Assembly (NCBI RefSeq): GCF_001278755.1
Contig: NZ_CP012601.1
Coordinates: 2,232,001-2,296,000 of the forward strand
Direction of reading: 5' to 3'
From: Bacillus sp. FJAT-22090
GTDB lineage: Bacteria > Bacillota > Bacilli > Bacillales_A > Planococcaceae
DNA length: 64,000 nucleotides
Below the pieces are notes generated by a model, which saw only the letters and a program-made list of their open reading frames with translations, searched no databases and was not told where the DNA came from. A program made the translations under genes and the position numbers. Of this stretch, positions 52,559 to 62,011 are shown in pieces; within the stretch, counting starts at the first letter, position 1, and each line of letters starts with the position of its first letter.

Positions 52559-53539
52559 ATGTTAAGAGATTTTTTTATCGCATTATCTGAAAATCAACTA
52601 TTAAATGGAGCAGCAAAAAAATATGGTCTAAAAATGGGTGCACAGCATGTAGTTGCTGGTACAAATGTTGAAGAAACAATTGAGAGCATTAAAAAACTAA
52701 ATGCAGTAGGAATCTCTTGTACTGTTGATAATTTAGGCGAATTTGTATTTAAAAAAGAAGAAGCTTTAGAAGCAAAAAACCAAATTATTGCTGTTATTGA
52801 AGCAATCGAGGAGAACAAAGTAGACGCTCATATTTCCTTGAAACCTTCTCAGCTTGGCTTGGATATAGACTATGATTTCGCTTTAGAAAACTTAAAAGAA
52901 ATCGTGTCAATTGCGCATAAATATGGAACATTCATCAATATTGATATGGAATCACATAAACACTTGCAACCATCTTTTGACATCTTGGACGAGCTTTCAA
53001 AAGACTACGACAATGTAGGTACAGTAATTCAAGCGTATTTCTATCGAGCAGTAGAAGACATTCAAAAGTATAAAAACTTCCGCCTTCGTATTGTAAAAGG
53101 TGCATATAAAGAGCCAGAAGAATATGCATACCAAGCAAAAGAAGACATTGATAAAAACTATATTGAATTAATTGAATGGCATTTATTGAACGGTAAATTT
53201 ACTTCTATCGCAACACACGATCATAATGTAATTAACCATGTAAAACAATTTATTAAAGATAACAATATTCCGAATGATAAATTCGAATTCCAAATGCTTT
53301 ATGGATTCCGTACAGATATGCAATTAGAACTTGCAAAAGAAGGCTATAACTTCTGCACGTACGTTCCATTCGGTCAAGATTGGTACGGTTACTTCATGCG
53401 TCGTTTAGCTGAACGTCCACAAAACTTGAACCTTGTTGTAAAACAAGTATTCAACAAAAATACGAACACGTTAATCGGAATCGCAGCTGGTGCTTTCGCA
53501 CTTGGAAGAATGACAAAACGCAATAAAAACAGACGCTAA
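52559..53539 (+). CDS. putB: Proline dehydrogenase
   Basis: A 326-residue FAD-dependent PRODH with a TIM barrel: KPSQLGLDIDYDFA, NIDMESHKHL, RLRIVKGAYKEPEEYAY, ATHDHNVI, EFQMLYGFRTDMQ, and YVPFGQDWYGYFMRRLAERP. It oxidises proline to pyrroline-5-carboxylate at the membrane. The single-domain form is normal for Bacilli (PutB/FadM); no P5C dehydrogenase gene is adjacent. GGGAG lies seven bases before the ATG. Followed by a strong terminator. Confidence 0.94.
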   Translation: MLRDFFIALSENQLLNGAAKKYGLKMGAQHVVAGTNVEETIESIKKLNAVGISCTVDNLGEFVFKKEEALEAKNQIIAVIEAIEENKVDAHISLKPSQLGLDIDYDFALENLKEIVSIAHKYGTFINIDMESHKHLQPSFDILDELSKDYDNVGTVIQAYFYRAVEDIQKYKNFRLRIVKGAYKEPEEYAYQAKEDIDKNYIELIEWHLLNGKFTSIATHDHNVINHVKQFIKDNNIPNDKFEFQMLYGFRTDMQLELAKEGYNFCTYVPFGQDWYGYFMRRLAERPQNLNLVVKQVFNKNTNTLIGIAAGAFALGRMTKRNKNRR

Positions 53540-53544
53540 TAATC

Positions 53545-53588
53545 AAAAACACTGCACCGCCACAATAATGTGGCAGTGCAGTGTTTTT
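53545..53588 (+). terminator. Terminator after proline dehydrogenase gene
   Basis: AAAAACACTGCAC pairs exactly with GTGCAGTGTTTTT, and an inner GCCACA-ATAA-TGTGGC stem continues it; T-run follows. Confidence 0.9.
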
Positions 53589-53617
53589 ATTTTATTGAAA
53601 AAATGTTATTTACATGG

Positions 53618-53662
53618 TTACAGGAGTGTTACTGGTGCCTGTCACCAGTAACACTCCTGTAA
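53618..53662. repeat. REP-like palindrome, copy 1 (perfect 20-bp stem)
   Basis: An exact 20-bp inverted repeat (arms 53618-53637 and 53643-53662, five-base loop) with the core GTTACTGGTGCC. The same core occurs at 57263-57311 and 63517-63549. Since a REP-associated transposase gene lies at 57494, these are probably its substrate palindromes. Confidence 0.8.
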
Positions 53663-53666
53663 TAAA

Positions 53667-53708
53667 AAAACACCTCATTCTACGGGGAATGGTAGAATGA
53701 GGTGTTTT
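53667..53708. terminator. Perfect 17-bp hairpin, bidirectional terminator
   Basis: Arms 53667-53683 and 53692-53708 (AAAACACCTCATTCTAC and its exact complement) around an eight-base loop. A- and T-runs at both ends allow it to work in both directions. The gap 53540-53959 holds three strong hairpins and then AT-rich sequence; the plus-strand frame at 53792-53992 is not credible. Confidence 0.75.
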
Positions 53709-53959
53709 GGTATATTCCTTGTTATCGCTCAAGGTTTATTTTATTTAAATCGCCGTAAATTTTATGCCTTCTACTTCGTTTTCTTCGCTCTGTGAAAACT
53801 GTTTTATCGCTGTTTGTTTCCCCAATTATACTGAAGTTTTTGAACTTGCTCCTTCTAAACAAATTCATCAACTTTACTTACTATTCACTTGTTAACTTAA
53901 TAGTAAACCAATTAAATGAGAATACGCAGAGAGTATTATTAGAAATTGATGAGAAATTC

Positions 53960-55075
53960 TTATTCCCATGTGACCGTAAGAATTTTCCCTGAAATTGCAT
54001 GTACTTGGATAGTAGCCTTTGTCTGTTTTGCTTTCGTCGTATCTTTTGAATCACTCTCAGGTAAAGTTGCTTTCATTACAATTAAATAATATCCGCCTTC
54101 ATTTGTTTTTACGAATGAACTACTTTCTACTGTACCCTTCACTTGTTGTTGAGCAGTTTTTATCGCTTGATCTTCAGAAATCAATACAGTCGTTGGTTTT
54201 TCCGGCTTTGATTCAGCTTCTGGTTTTTTTGTTTCCGTTTGAACTGACTGTGACGGTGGTGCCACTACTTGGGTATCCCCCACTTTTGTCTCTTCAGTCT
54301 TAGAAGATTCTGGTTTAGTAATGGTTTCTTCCTTTGCCACTTCTGTTTTACTTGTTTCTGGTTTAGTTACTTCTGTTTTGATAGATTCCGTTTTTGCAAC
54401 TTCCTCTTTCGGCTTTTCTTCTTTTGTTTCTTCTGTCTTAGAGGCTTCTGGTTTTAAAACATCTTTTAAAGCATCTTTTATTACTTCTTTTATTGGTTTT
54501 TCTTCCTTTACAACAATAGAAGGCTTGTCCTCTATTTTTATTTGAGAAGACAGAACACCCTTCGGAGTAATAGTTTCAGCTAATATTGATTTTTCTTTTG
54601 TATCTAAGATTGTACTGGAACTTTTAGGCTTTTCATTAATTATAATTTTCGTAGGTGGCTTTACTATATCCACCTGTGTCAAAGAATTAGTAGTATCATC
54701 TATTTTTAATAATGGTTCTTCTAAAATTTCAAGAGTTTTTTCTGATGTAACATCTATCGACTCTTCCTTTTTATCATTTGCGTTCTCTACGACAAACTCA
54801 TCTGTTTCCTCAAGAGAATATACATCTCCAGTAACTGCGTTCATCTCCACCACATACACAGAACCGCTTTTTGTAATTAAAGCCTTGTAAACATCTTGTT
54901 TCATCGTTACACCCGCAACTTCTGCATCAAACATTCGCTCAAGATGGGAGCGGGCTTCATTTTCAGATATCGACTGTTTATTATTTTCGTTGATTACTAG
55001 TAAAACTACGATTCCACCAGCGACTAATATTGCACTAAAAACAGGTACGAATCCTTTTCTTTTGAAAAATTTCAC
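53960..55075 (-). CDS. Membrane-anchored protein with two PepSY domains
   Basis: A 371-residue protein: N-terminal membrane helix (about 9-28), a PepSY domain (about 36-95, SENEARSHLERMF to MNAVTGDVYSLEE), a long Lys/Glu/Thr/Ser/Pro-rich disordered linker with short repeats of the ETSKTE and KEEVAKTE type (about 100-290), and a second PepSY-like domain at the end (about 296-371, SEDQAIKTAQQQV to VHAISGKILTV). PepSY domains often inhibit proteases or act in sensing. It follows the histidine kinase gene by 38 bases and so probably acts at the surface with that system. Confidence 0.82.
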   Translation of the reverse strand: MKFFKRKGFVPVFSAILVAGGIVVLLVINENNKQSISENEARSHLERMFDAEVAGVTMKQDVYKALITKSGSVYVVEMNAVTGDVYSLEETDEFVVENANDKKEESIDVTSEKTLEILEEPLLKIDDTTNSLTQVDIVKPPTKIIINEKPKSSSTILDTKEKSILAETITPKGVLSSQIKIEDKPSIVVKEEKPIKEVIKDALKDVLKPEASKTEETKEEKPKEEVAKTESIKTEVTKPETSKTEVAKEETITKPESSKTEETKVGDTQVVAPPSQSVQTETKKPEAESKPEKPTTVLISEDQAIKTAQQQVKGTVESSSFVKTNEGGYYLIVMKATLPESDSKDTTKAKQTKATIQVHAISGKILTVTWE

Positions 55076-55113
55076 TCACACTTCCCCCCTCAAACCATCA
55101 TACTTCACGAACA

Positions 55114-56475
55114 TTAGAATTCGATGAGAATTTGGCTTTTCGGAATAAAAATATGAATTGTTGTTCCAAATCCTACTACGCTCTCAATTGTTAGCTCCGC
55201 AGAAATTCTTGTAGCAATATCTTTTGCAATTGCCATTCCCAGACCAGTTCCACCTGTTTTTCTATTTCTATCTTCATCTACTCGGTAAAAACGGTCATAT
55301 ATACGTTCTAAATCTTTTTTAGGAATTCCATTTCCGTAGTCCATAATAGAAATAATGGTTCCTTCTTCATTTTCGGTAATAATCGTTTTAATTTCTTTTT
55401 CACTATATTTTCGAGCGTTATCTAAAATAATGAAAAGCAGCTGTCTTAATTGTTCTAGATCGGTGTTTGCATAGATGGGACCTTCCCCTTTTAACAAAAA
55501 CTTCCGATTATATGCAGTACGCATAGAATGCAATGTAGTTTCAACCAATTCAAACACATCAACCGTTTCAAAGTTGCGTACGGATTGCTCATTGCTCTTT
55601 GCAAGTAAAAGCATTTGAGAAATCATTTCTTTCATTCTACTCGTCTCATTAATAATTGCTTGAACGGATTCGTTGGCAATTTCTGTGTTATTAAAGCCAT
55701 GTCGAGAGAGCAATTTCGCATAGCTCTCAATAACTGTCAATGGCGTTTTCAATTCATGAGAAGCATCTGAAACAAATTGTTCCTGTTTGTTATAATTTTG
55801 TTCCAACTGCTCCATCATTTCGTTAAATGCAATGCCCATTTGCGTCATTTCATCCTTACCATTTGGTGGAACAATAATTTTTTCGTACTTTCCAGAAAGT
55901 CGACTTTGAGACATTGTATTTATTAACTTTTCGATTGGATTTGTTATAATTTTCCCAAGAGTAATACTGGAAATGGTCATTAGAAGCATACCTGTTAACG
56001 TAACGCCAAGTAATATTAGTCTTAAAAATTCTAAGTTATTATCAACGTCATCTAACAGTTTCAATGTCTGTACTTCATTTACTTTTCCATCAACCCAAAT
56101 TACTGGTTTACTTATAGTAAGAACAAGTGTCCCTTTAAAAGTTCCTATCGAGTATCGTTCCCCCGCTTCAAACTCCGGCACATAGTTATTTACATCATCC
56201 AGCGTTTGTACAAATAATTTCATTTCACCATCATTATTTTTCACACTTATAGCACCTTTTACAGGAATAAAAGCACGCAATATGGTGGCAGCATCATCTT
56301 CTTTTTCCATCTTACTTAGTGCAGTAATCAATTCGTCTGCGTCCGAATTTAGTTGCTTATATTCAGTATCATATGCCATTTTTTCAAATATAAAATAGAT
56401 TCCTATATTCATTAAAGTTAAAATTACTAATGTTAAAAACGTGGAAAATAGGTGAATTTTTGTTTTAAGCTTCAT
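55114..56475 (-). CDS. Sensor histidine kinase (HAMP, HisKA, HATPase)
   Basis: A 453-residue kinase: membrane helix (about 9-30), extracellular sensor (about 32-150), second helix (about 152-175), HAMP (about 172-225), HisKA with phospho-acceptor His in VSDASHELKTPLTVIES, and HATPase_c with DNARKYS, DYGNGIP and GGTGLGMAIAKDI. An intact EnvZ-type sensor. The start overlaps the response regulator stop by 11 bases. The signal is unknown; the PepSY protein that follows may be part of the sensing. Confidence 0.94.
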   Translation of the reverse strand: MKLKTKIHLFSTFLTLVILTLMNIGIYFIFEKMAYDTEYKQLNSDADELITALSKMEKEDDAATILRAFIPVKGAISVKNNDGEMKLFVQTLDDVNNYVPEFEAGERYSIGTFKGTLVLTISKPVIWVDGKVNEVQTLKLLDDVDNNLEFLRLILLGVTLTGMLLMTISSITLGKIITNPIEKLINTMSQSRLSGKYEKIIVPPNGKDEMTQMGIAFNEMMEQLEQNYNKQEQFVSDASHELKTPLTVIESYAKLLSRHGFNNTEIANESVQAIINETSRMKEMISQMLLLAKSNEQSVRNFETVDVFELVETTLHSMRTAYNRKFLLKGEGPIYANTDLEQLRQLLFIILDNARKYSEKEIKTIITENEEGTIISIMDYGNGIPKKDLERIYDRFYRVDEDRNRKTGGTGLGMAIAKDIATRISAELTIESVVGFGTTIHIFIPKSQILIEF

Positions 56476-57172
56476 GCTTAGACTCCTTCAAAACATAACC
56501 AACCCCACGAATAGTTTGAATTAGAGAGGACTTCTGATTCTCTTCGATTTTTTTTCGAACATATCTTATGTATACATCAACTACATTTGTATCTCCATAG
56601 TAATCAAAGCCCCATACCGCATCTAATAGCTGTTCCCTCGTTAACACTTGGTTAGGGTGTTTCATCATATAGAGCAATAGATCATATTCTCGAGGTGTTA
56701 AATTAATAGATTGCCCATTTCTAGTAATCTCTCTCGTATGTTCATTTAATATCAGTGACTCAAATATATGTATGTTTTCGTCCTTCAAAGGGAGAACAGG
56801 TGCAGTTTTAGAAAAGCGAATAGCAGAACGAACGCGAGCTAGCAGTTCCTCTATCTCGAAAGGCTTCGTCACGTAATCATTCGCACCCAGATCAAGACCC
56901 GTCACCTTATCCTCTATATCACTTTTAGCAGTGAGGAGAATCACAGGTGTATCCGATTCTGTCGCTCGTATTCTTCTAAGAACATCGAGTCCCTTCAATC
57001 CTGGCAGCATCAAATCAAGCAGAATCAGATTCCACGCTTTCTCTCGATATTTTATTAACCCATCAGTACCGGTGTAAGCTATTTCTACCGCGTAGCCTTC
57101 GAATTCTAGCTCTAATTGCAAAACACGTGCAATATTCTCTTCATCTTCAATTATCAATATCTGCTCCTTCAT
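56465..57172 (-). CDS. OmpR/PhoB-family response regulator
   Basis: A 235-residue regulator: receiver domain (1-115) with EDEENIARVL acid pocket, phospho-acceptor Asp in NLILLDLMLPG, LLTAKSD and TKPFEIEELLARVR, then a winged-helix DNA-binding domain (about 135-232) with LTPREYDLLLYMM and VWGFDYYGDTNVVDVYIRYVRKKI. ATG at 57172 has GGGAGG seven bases ahead; the longer frame to 57301 runs through a palindrome and is rejected. First gene of the three-gene signalling operon. Confidence 0.95.
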   Translation of the reverse strand: MKEQILIIEDEENIARVLQLELEFEGYAVEIAYTGTDGLIKYREKAWNLILLDLMLPGLKGLDVLRRIRATESDTPVILLTAKSDIEDKVTGLDLGANDYVTKPFEIEELLARVRSAIRFSKTAPVLPLKDENIHIFESLILNEHTREITRNGQSINLTPREYDLLLYMMKHPNQVLTREQLLDAVWGFDYYGDTNVVDVYIRYVRKKIEENQKSSLIQTIRGVGYVLKESKHEA

Positions 57173-57262
57173 TGCTTTGCCTCCCCCACTTTTCTTCCAT
57201 TTTATCACATAACACGCTTCTCCGGTCATCCTACAATAAGGATGCACAATGAGGAGAATGTG

Positions 57263-57311
57263 TGTTACAGGAGTGTTACTGGTGCCAGGCACTAGTAACA
57301 CCTATGTAACA
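57263..57311. repeat. REP-like palindrome, copy 2
   Basis: Arms 57263-57285 and 57289-57311 match at 19 of 23 positions. Shares GTTACAGGAGTGTTACTGG with copy 1 and the GGTGCCAGGCAC centre with copy 3. It lies in the divergent gap 57173-57493, about 180 bases upstream of the transposase gene; the rest of the gap is AT-rich and holds the AAGGAGG site. Confidence 0.75.
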
Positions 57312-57493
57312 AAAGTACTTTTTTCAACAAGGTTTTAAAATTTTATTTTGGATGTTTAATTATTAGCAAAAATTCATTCTTGGATAATTAACTCTATCAA
57401 AATTAAATTGTCGCCGAAAGATGCAAATTATGACAATTGTTCTAATTTTAGTTTTGTTATATGGTGTAGGAAACTTAAGGAGGGTGTTATCCA

Positions 57494-58087
57494 ATGGGCA
57501 GAATGAGAAGAATTTGGCAGCCAGAGATTTATTATCATGTGACGATGAGAGGGAACAACCGTCAAAATATATTTTTGAATGATGGGGATTTTGCTCTTTT
57601 TTTCCGTGCACTTGATTACACTTATGCTAAATATCCTTTTACAATTATTGCGTATTGCTTAATGAACAATCACTATCATTTATTGATTCGGTCTCCAGTC
57701 GAGCCGTTGTCCAATGTCATGGCTATATTGAATAAAAGGTACTCGGAATTTTATAAAAGAAAATACAATTATTTTGGGCAACTCTATGAAACGCGTTACT
57801 ATGCAAGTATGGTATCGGACCCAATTAGTCTATTAAATGTAAGTAGCTATATTCACCAAAATCCACTAAATACAACAAGAGAGCTAGTAGGAAAAATGGA
57901 AGACTACAATTATAGTTCATATAAATACTATTATCATCAAATAAAATCGGCACACCCTTTTTTAGATACTGACTTACTTCCTTCATTAATAGCATCTTAT
58001 CCTGAAATACAACCTCCAGATTACTGTACTTATTGTGAGAATTTTAGAATTCATTTAGAAGAAAAAAATCCCCTCTTCATCAACTAA
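57494..58087 (+). mobile_element. REP-associated tyrosine transposase (RAYT, Y1/HUH)
   Basis: A 197-residue IS200-like single-strand transposase. The start RRIWQPEIYYHVTMRGNNRQNIF, the HUH motif variant NNHYHLLIR, and the catalytic Tyr region SYIHQNP fit the RAYT/TnpA_REP family. RAYT proteins nick REP palindromes in single-stranded DNA and are usually not flanked by insertion-sequence ends; none are seen here. A related palindrome lies just upstream and two more are within 6 kb. AAGGAGG site ten bases before the ATG. The gene appears intact. Confidence 0.92.
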
Positions 58088-58112
58088 TGCTGACTTAAGA
58101 GAGGATGTTTAG

Positions 58113-58907
58113 TTACGCAATAATTTCAGTTTCTTCTACTACAGACAGTAGAGGATTGTTAGCATTACATGCTTGCACGAAAGCTGTGAAAATCGGACGA
58201 ATCGAGGCTACTTGGCCCTCCATCATTTCAGGATGCCATTGTACAGCAACTACAAAGCGAGAATCTTCCCATTCTATCCCCTCGACAATTCCATCAGGAG
58301 CAGTCATCGTTGTTTTAAATCCTTTACCTAATTCTTTCACTGCCTGATGGTGAAAGCTATTAACACCAATTTCTTCAACTTGGTAAATATCGAAAAGCAT
58401 AGATTCTTTTTCAATTTTCACCGGATGAAAGGCATGATGTCTCACGGCTTTAGGTACAGAGTGATTAATTCCTTCTGGTTTTTGAGATGACAAATCCTGA
58501 TACAGAGTTCCTCCTGTTGCAACTGTTAATAATTGCATCCCTCGGCAGATTCCTAGAACAGGCAATGTCGTTTCAAATAAAACCTTTTGAGCAAGCCTCA
58601 CTTCATGAATATCACGTTTCGGCTCAATCATTCCTAATCCGAAGAGTGGATATTCCCCATAAAAGTTTGGATCTATATCTGATCCACCTGAGAATAATAC
58701 ACCATCCAATTTTTCTAAAAGTGGAGTTAACGTTTCAATATCCTCTGTTATAGGCAATATAACGGGTATTCCACCAGCGCGTTCAATTGCAACGATATAG
58801 TCATCCGCAAGTAATTGCCATTCTTGATGTTTAGCACCAATACCTGCTTCCAACCCTGCTGTATCATTTGATAAATAGTTAGCACAAATACCTATAAGTG
58901 GTTTCAT
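58113..58907 (-). CDS. Class I glutamine amidotransferase (PuuD-like)
   Basis: A 264-residue peptidase C26 family protein, probably gamma-glutamyl-GABA hydrolase. Shows FSGGSDIDPNFYGE, the nucleophile Cys in LGICRGMQLL, and the catalytic His-x-Glu in VAVQWHPEMM. It hydrolyses gamma-glutamyl amides, as in putrescine breakdown; no other puu-type genes are near. ATG at 58907 has GGAGG eight bases ahead. Convergent with the transposase gene. Confidence 0.88.
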   Translation of the reverse strand: MKPLIGICANYLSNDTAGLEAGIGAKHQEWQLLADDYIVAIERAGGIPVILPITEDIETLTPLLEKLDGVLFSGGSDIDPNFYGEYPLFGLGMIEPKRDIHEVRLAQKVLFETTLPVLGICRGMQLLTVATGGTLYQDLSSQKPEGINHSVPKAVRHHAFHPVKIEKESMLFDIYQVEEIGVNSFHHQAVKELGKGFKTTMTAPDGIVEGIEWEDSRFVVAVQWHPEMMEGQVASIRPIFTAFVQACNANNPLLSVVEETEIIA

Positions 58908-58950
58908 TTTTATTCCTCCGCCCAATGCACTTACAAAAAGCTTGTTTATT

Positions 58951-60027
58951 TTATGCGTTTAATTCTACTACCCAACCAAATGGATCTTCCATACTTCCTT
59001 TTTGAATAGCAGTTAATGAATCATAAAGTTTTTTAGATAGTTCCCCAGTTTCGCCGTTATTTACATAAAACAGCTCGCCTTTCCAACGAAGTTCACCAAT
59101 TGGAGAAATTACCGCCGCAGTTCCTGTTCCAAACGCTTCATCTAATTTACCATTAAGGTATGCTTCTCGAATTTCTTCCATTGAAACTCGACGTTCAGTT
59201 ACTGGAACACCCCAATGTTTTAACAACTGGATAATCGATTTTCGCGTGATTCCATCTAAAATACTACCGTTTAAAGCAGGTGTTACGACTTCTCCATTAA
59301 TTTTGAAGAACACATTCATGCTTCCTACTTCTTCTATATATTTTCGTTCAATTCCATCTAACCAAAGAACTTGAGAATATCCCTCGCGATCTGCGACTTC
59401 TTGTGCTTTTAAACTAGATGCATAGTTTCCTGCAGTTTTCGCAGTTCCAGTTCCTCCTGCAACAGCTCGAACATATTCACTTTCTACTAAAATCTTAACA
59501 GGGTGAATCCCCTCTTTATAATAAGAACCTACAGGTGACATGATAATGATGAAGCTATATGTTAGTGCAGCTGATACACCTAAATGAGGCTCTGTTGCAA
59601 TCATAAAAGGTCGAATGTATAAGGAAGTCCCTGGCTCATTTGGAATCCATTCTTTATCTATCTCAATTAATTGCTTTAACGCTTCAATTGCATCTTCTTC
59701 ATTAATTTTAGGCATGCTTAGTCTTTCACATGAGTGATTCATTCGTTTCATATTCTCTTCCGGACGGAATAAACGAATAATACCATCTTTTGATAAATAA
59801 GCTTTCATGCCTTCAAAAACAGTTTGACCATAATGCAAAATAGTTGCAGATGGATCTAAAGTTAATGGCTGATAAGGGATAATTCGATGATCATGCCAGC
59901 CTACTCCTTCCGTATAATCTGCGATAAACATATGATCAGTAAAGGTTCTACCGAAAAGAAGCTGATCCGCTGGCAACTTTTCTTTCGTGTTCTCATTTAG
60001 TGTAATTTGAATTTTTAGATTACTCAT
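58951..60027 (-). CDS. ilvE: Branched-chain amino acid aminotransferase
   Basis: A fold-type IV PLP enzyme, 358 residues, of the eukaryote/Bacillus BCAT2 type: GWHDHRIIPYQPLTLDP, LHYGQTVFEGMKAY, RPEENMKRM, GTAKTAGNYASSLKAQ with the PLP lysine, DGIERKYIEEVGSMNVFF and FGTGTAAVISPIG. It makes or degrades Leu, Ile and Val. ATG at 60027 is chosen with GGGGA about ten bases upstream. No T-box leader is visible in the 265 bases upstream. Confidence 0.94.
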   Translation of the reverse strand: MSNLKIQITLNENTKEKLPADQLLFGRTFTDHMFIADYTEGVGWHDHRIIPYQPLTLDPSATILHYGQTVFEGMKAYLSKDGIIRLFRPEENMKRMNHSCERLSMPKINEEDAIEALKQLIEIDKEWIPNEPGTSLYIRPFMIATEPHLGVSAALTYSFIIIMSPVGSYYKEGIHPVKILVESEYVRAVAGGTGTAKTAGNYASSLKAQEVADREGYSQVLWLDGIERKYIEEVGSMNVFFKINGEVVTPALNGSILDGITRKSIIQLLKHWGVPVTERRVSMEEIREAYLNGKLDEAFGTGTAAVISPIGELRWKGELFYVNNGETGELSKKLYDSLTAIQKGSMEDPFGWVVELNA

Positions 60028-60249
60028 GACGTACTTTTCCCCTATCAATTATAAAATTAGTAAATTGCAACTTCTTTCGGTGTGCAATATATTATATGCA
60101 ATTATACTACTTTTACGAAAATTAGAAATACCTTTTCTTCATTATTTTCAAAAAAATCTTTTAATCTATTGACTATTTGTATCCCTAGTCTTTTGATACT
60201 GATAGAAATCTCATATATTTGTAACAATTTCCTAGATATTGCCGATATA

Positions 60250-60274
60250 TTTGGTATGTATACTTACTACCAAA
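60250..60274 (+). promoter_or_regulatory. Inverted repeat before the 60293 gene
   Basis: TTTGGTA and TACCAAA separated by 11 bases, 18 bases before the TTG start and just before the AGGAGG site. It could be an operator, or an mRNA hairpin that shields the ribosome site. A TATACT box lies between the arms. Confidence 0.45.
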
Positions 60275-60292
60275 TAGATAGGAGGCATCATT

Positions 60293-61930
60293 TTGCATAA
60301 GTTTTTACCATACATATTAACTATTTTTATTTTATTACTTACATGCATGTCATTACCTTCTTTAGCAAATGCATCTACCCTCGTGGATGGACATTTTGTC
60401 GATGCGACTTATGAAGAGGTTGTTTTAGAGGATAAAACAATCGAAAAGAAGTTAACGAAAGTTACTTTAATCAACGACACAGGTAAAACGATTACCTTAA
60501 ATATCGATAAGTATACACCTCTATTTATCAATTCTACTTCTACAACAATGGACGCTTTTAAAGAAGGTATGTGGGTCCAAGCGACTGTTGAATTACGAAA
60601 AGTGAAAGAACTCAGAGGCTTTGCTGATATTCCTCAAGGTGAATCTAATGCGATAGGTGAGTTTCTGACAGGTACCGTTAATGAAATTGATAGAAACGGA
60701 AAATTTATTGCGATTAATTTAAAGAACAAGCAAACGAAGCGATTTTATTTGGACCAACACACACAAGTATTTAAAGACACGAAACTTGTTGATTTGAGCG
60801 TTCTCTTTGAAGGAGATCGTGTAAAATTAAACCTCTCTGATTATGATGCAGATACACTTTCATCAATCGAAGTAATAGTGGAAGGCATTCAAGTAGAGAA
60901 TCTTTATAAAGGAACAATTCAACAAATTGATGCGAATCAGAAAAAACTAGTTGTGAAAGAGGAAAAGGTATTTAAAAACTGGAACTGGCAATCTTCAAAT
61001 ATCGCTAATCCTAAAGCAATCTCATCTCGATCTTTTACTGCAAAAACTCCTATATTTGTTGGTAATAAAAAAATAGATCCTTCTCAACTTCGTTACTATG
61101 TAAACAATGAAGTTTATTATGTAACAATTAGCCAATTCGGCAAAGAAGTAGTCCAAAAAATAATTATTAAACAATCGAATGAGCGTACAATTCATGAAAA
61201 CTTATATTCTGTTGATACCGCTTCACAAAAAATTAGACTATCCAGTACTGGAAACATTCCATACCACAACGGGACAATTATCATTCGCAATGGACGTTTA
61301 GTGGACGCAAGTGCATTGACCCAAAGCGGTAATGCATATGTAATAACAAACGGTGTTACGTCTCATCAATATGCAAATATTATTCATATGACAAATGATG
61401 GCTTCCAAAGCCCTAGCTTGTCCAATCATGAAATTTACTTCGGACAAATTAATAATGTTGGATTAAATAAGTTACTTCTAACTAATGTAAACAAGTTGTC
61501 TAATAATTATTGGTACTCAACTTCTTTAACTAATCTGAATTTCAGTACTGATACGATAGTCGTGGAAGACTATAATAGTGCAACGAAAGATTTTACAAAT
61601 AGCACAAGTAAGTATGCTTATTTCTATGTAAAAGATAATCATGTAATCGCAGCTCATATAATAGGAAGTGGAAGTCCGGCATCATTTGTTTCTGTTGGGC
61701 GTTACGAGGTAAATTACTACTCTTATTACAACTATATCGACTTGATTGACGTAAGCCAATGGAACAATGGAAACTGGACAAATGTGAATCCACTTTATAA
61801 TTTAGACATTAGCCAAACTACCTTCATTAAAGAAGGAAAAGTTATCTCAGCTAGCGATATAAAAGTAAACAATAGATTATATATTCTTCACGACTCATAC
61901 TTGAAAGCTCGAATAATTTTAGTCGATTAA
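60293..61930 (+). CDS. Exported protein of unknown function, beta-rich
   Basis: A 545-residue exported protein with a signal peptide (cut near LANA|S). The N-terminal part shows repeats of a small beta-barrel-like pattern (GKTITLNIDKYTPLFIN, LTGTVNEIDRNGKFIAINL, YKGTIQQIDANQKKLVVKE), possibly OB-like; the C-terminal part is Tyr/Asn/Ser-rich. No known catalytic motif. TTG start with GGAGG seven bases ahead. Followed by an SLH-domain gene 81 bases on, so the two may be a surface pair. Confidence 0.7.
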   Translation: MHKFLPYILTIFILLLTCMSLPSLANASTLVDGHFVDATYEEVVLEDKTIEKKLTKVTLINDTGKTITLNIDKYTPLFINSTSTTMDAFKEGMWVQATVELRKVKELRGFADIPQGESNAIGEFLTGTVNEIDRNGKFIAINLKNKQTKRFYLDQHTQVFKDTKLVDLSVLFEGDRVKLNLSDYDADTLSSIEVIVEGIQVENLYKGTIQQIDANQKKLVVKEEKVFKNWNWQSSNIANPKAISSRSFTAKTPIFVGNKKIDPSQLRYYVNNEVYYVTISQFGKEVVQKIIIKQSNERTIHENLYSVDTASQKIRLSSTGNIPYHNGTIIIRNGRLVDASALTQSGNAYVITNGVTSHQYANIIHMTNDGFQSPSLSNHEIYFGQINNVGLNKLLLTNVNKLSNNYWYSTSLTNLNFSTDTIVVEDYNSATKDFTNSTSKYAYFYVKDNHVIAAHIIGSGSPASFVSVGRYEVNYYSYYNYIDLIDVSQWNNGNWTNVNPLYNLDISQTTFIKEGKVISASDIKVNNRLYILHDSYLKARIILVD

Positions 61931-61938
61931 GGGATGAT

Positions 61939-61970
61939 AGGACATGTTTTAGAATTTTAAATCATGTCCT
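61939..61970 (+). terminator. Weak hairpin between the two exported-protein genes
   Basis: AGGACATG pairs with CATGTCCT around a 16-base loop, with a short T-rich end; may attenuate rather than fully stop transcription. Confidence 0.5.
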
Positions 61971-62011
61971 TCGTTTCATAAACTACTCGAAAAGAGGTAA
62001 GGAATTAAACA

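Noticed and set aside
53792-53992. 66-codon plus-strand frame after proline dehydrogenase
   Set aside because: Overlaps the end of the PepSY gene on the other strand; AT-rich hydrophobic chance frame without ribosome site.
57173-57301. N-terminal extension of the response regulator
   Set aside because: Runs through the REP-like palindrome; the internal ATG at 57172 has a proper GGGAGG site and fits the family start.
60028-60292. T-box or other riboswitch before ilvE
   Set aside because: No GGGTGGNACCGCG-like T-box sequence or specifier hairpin could be seen.
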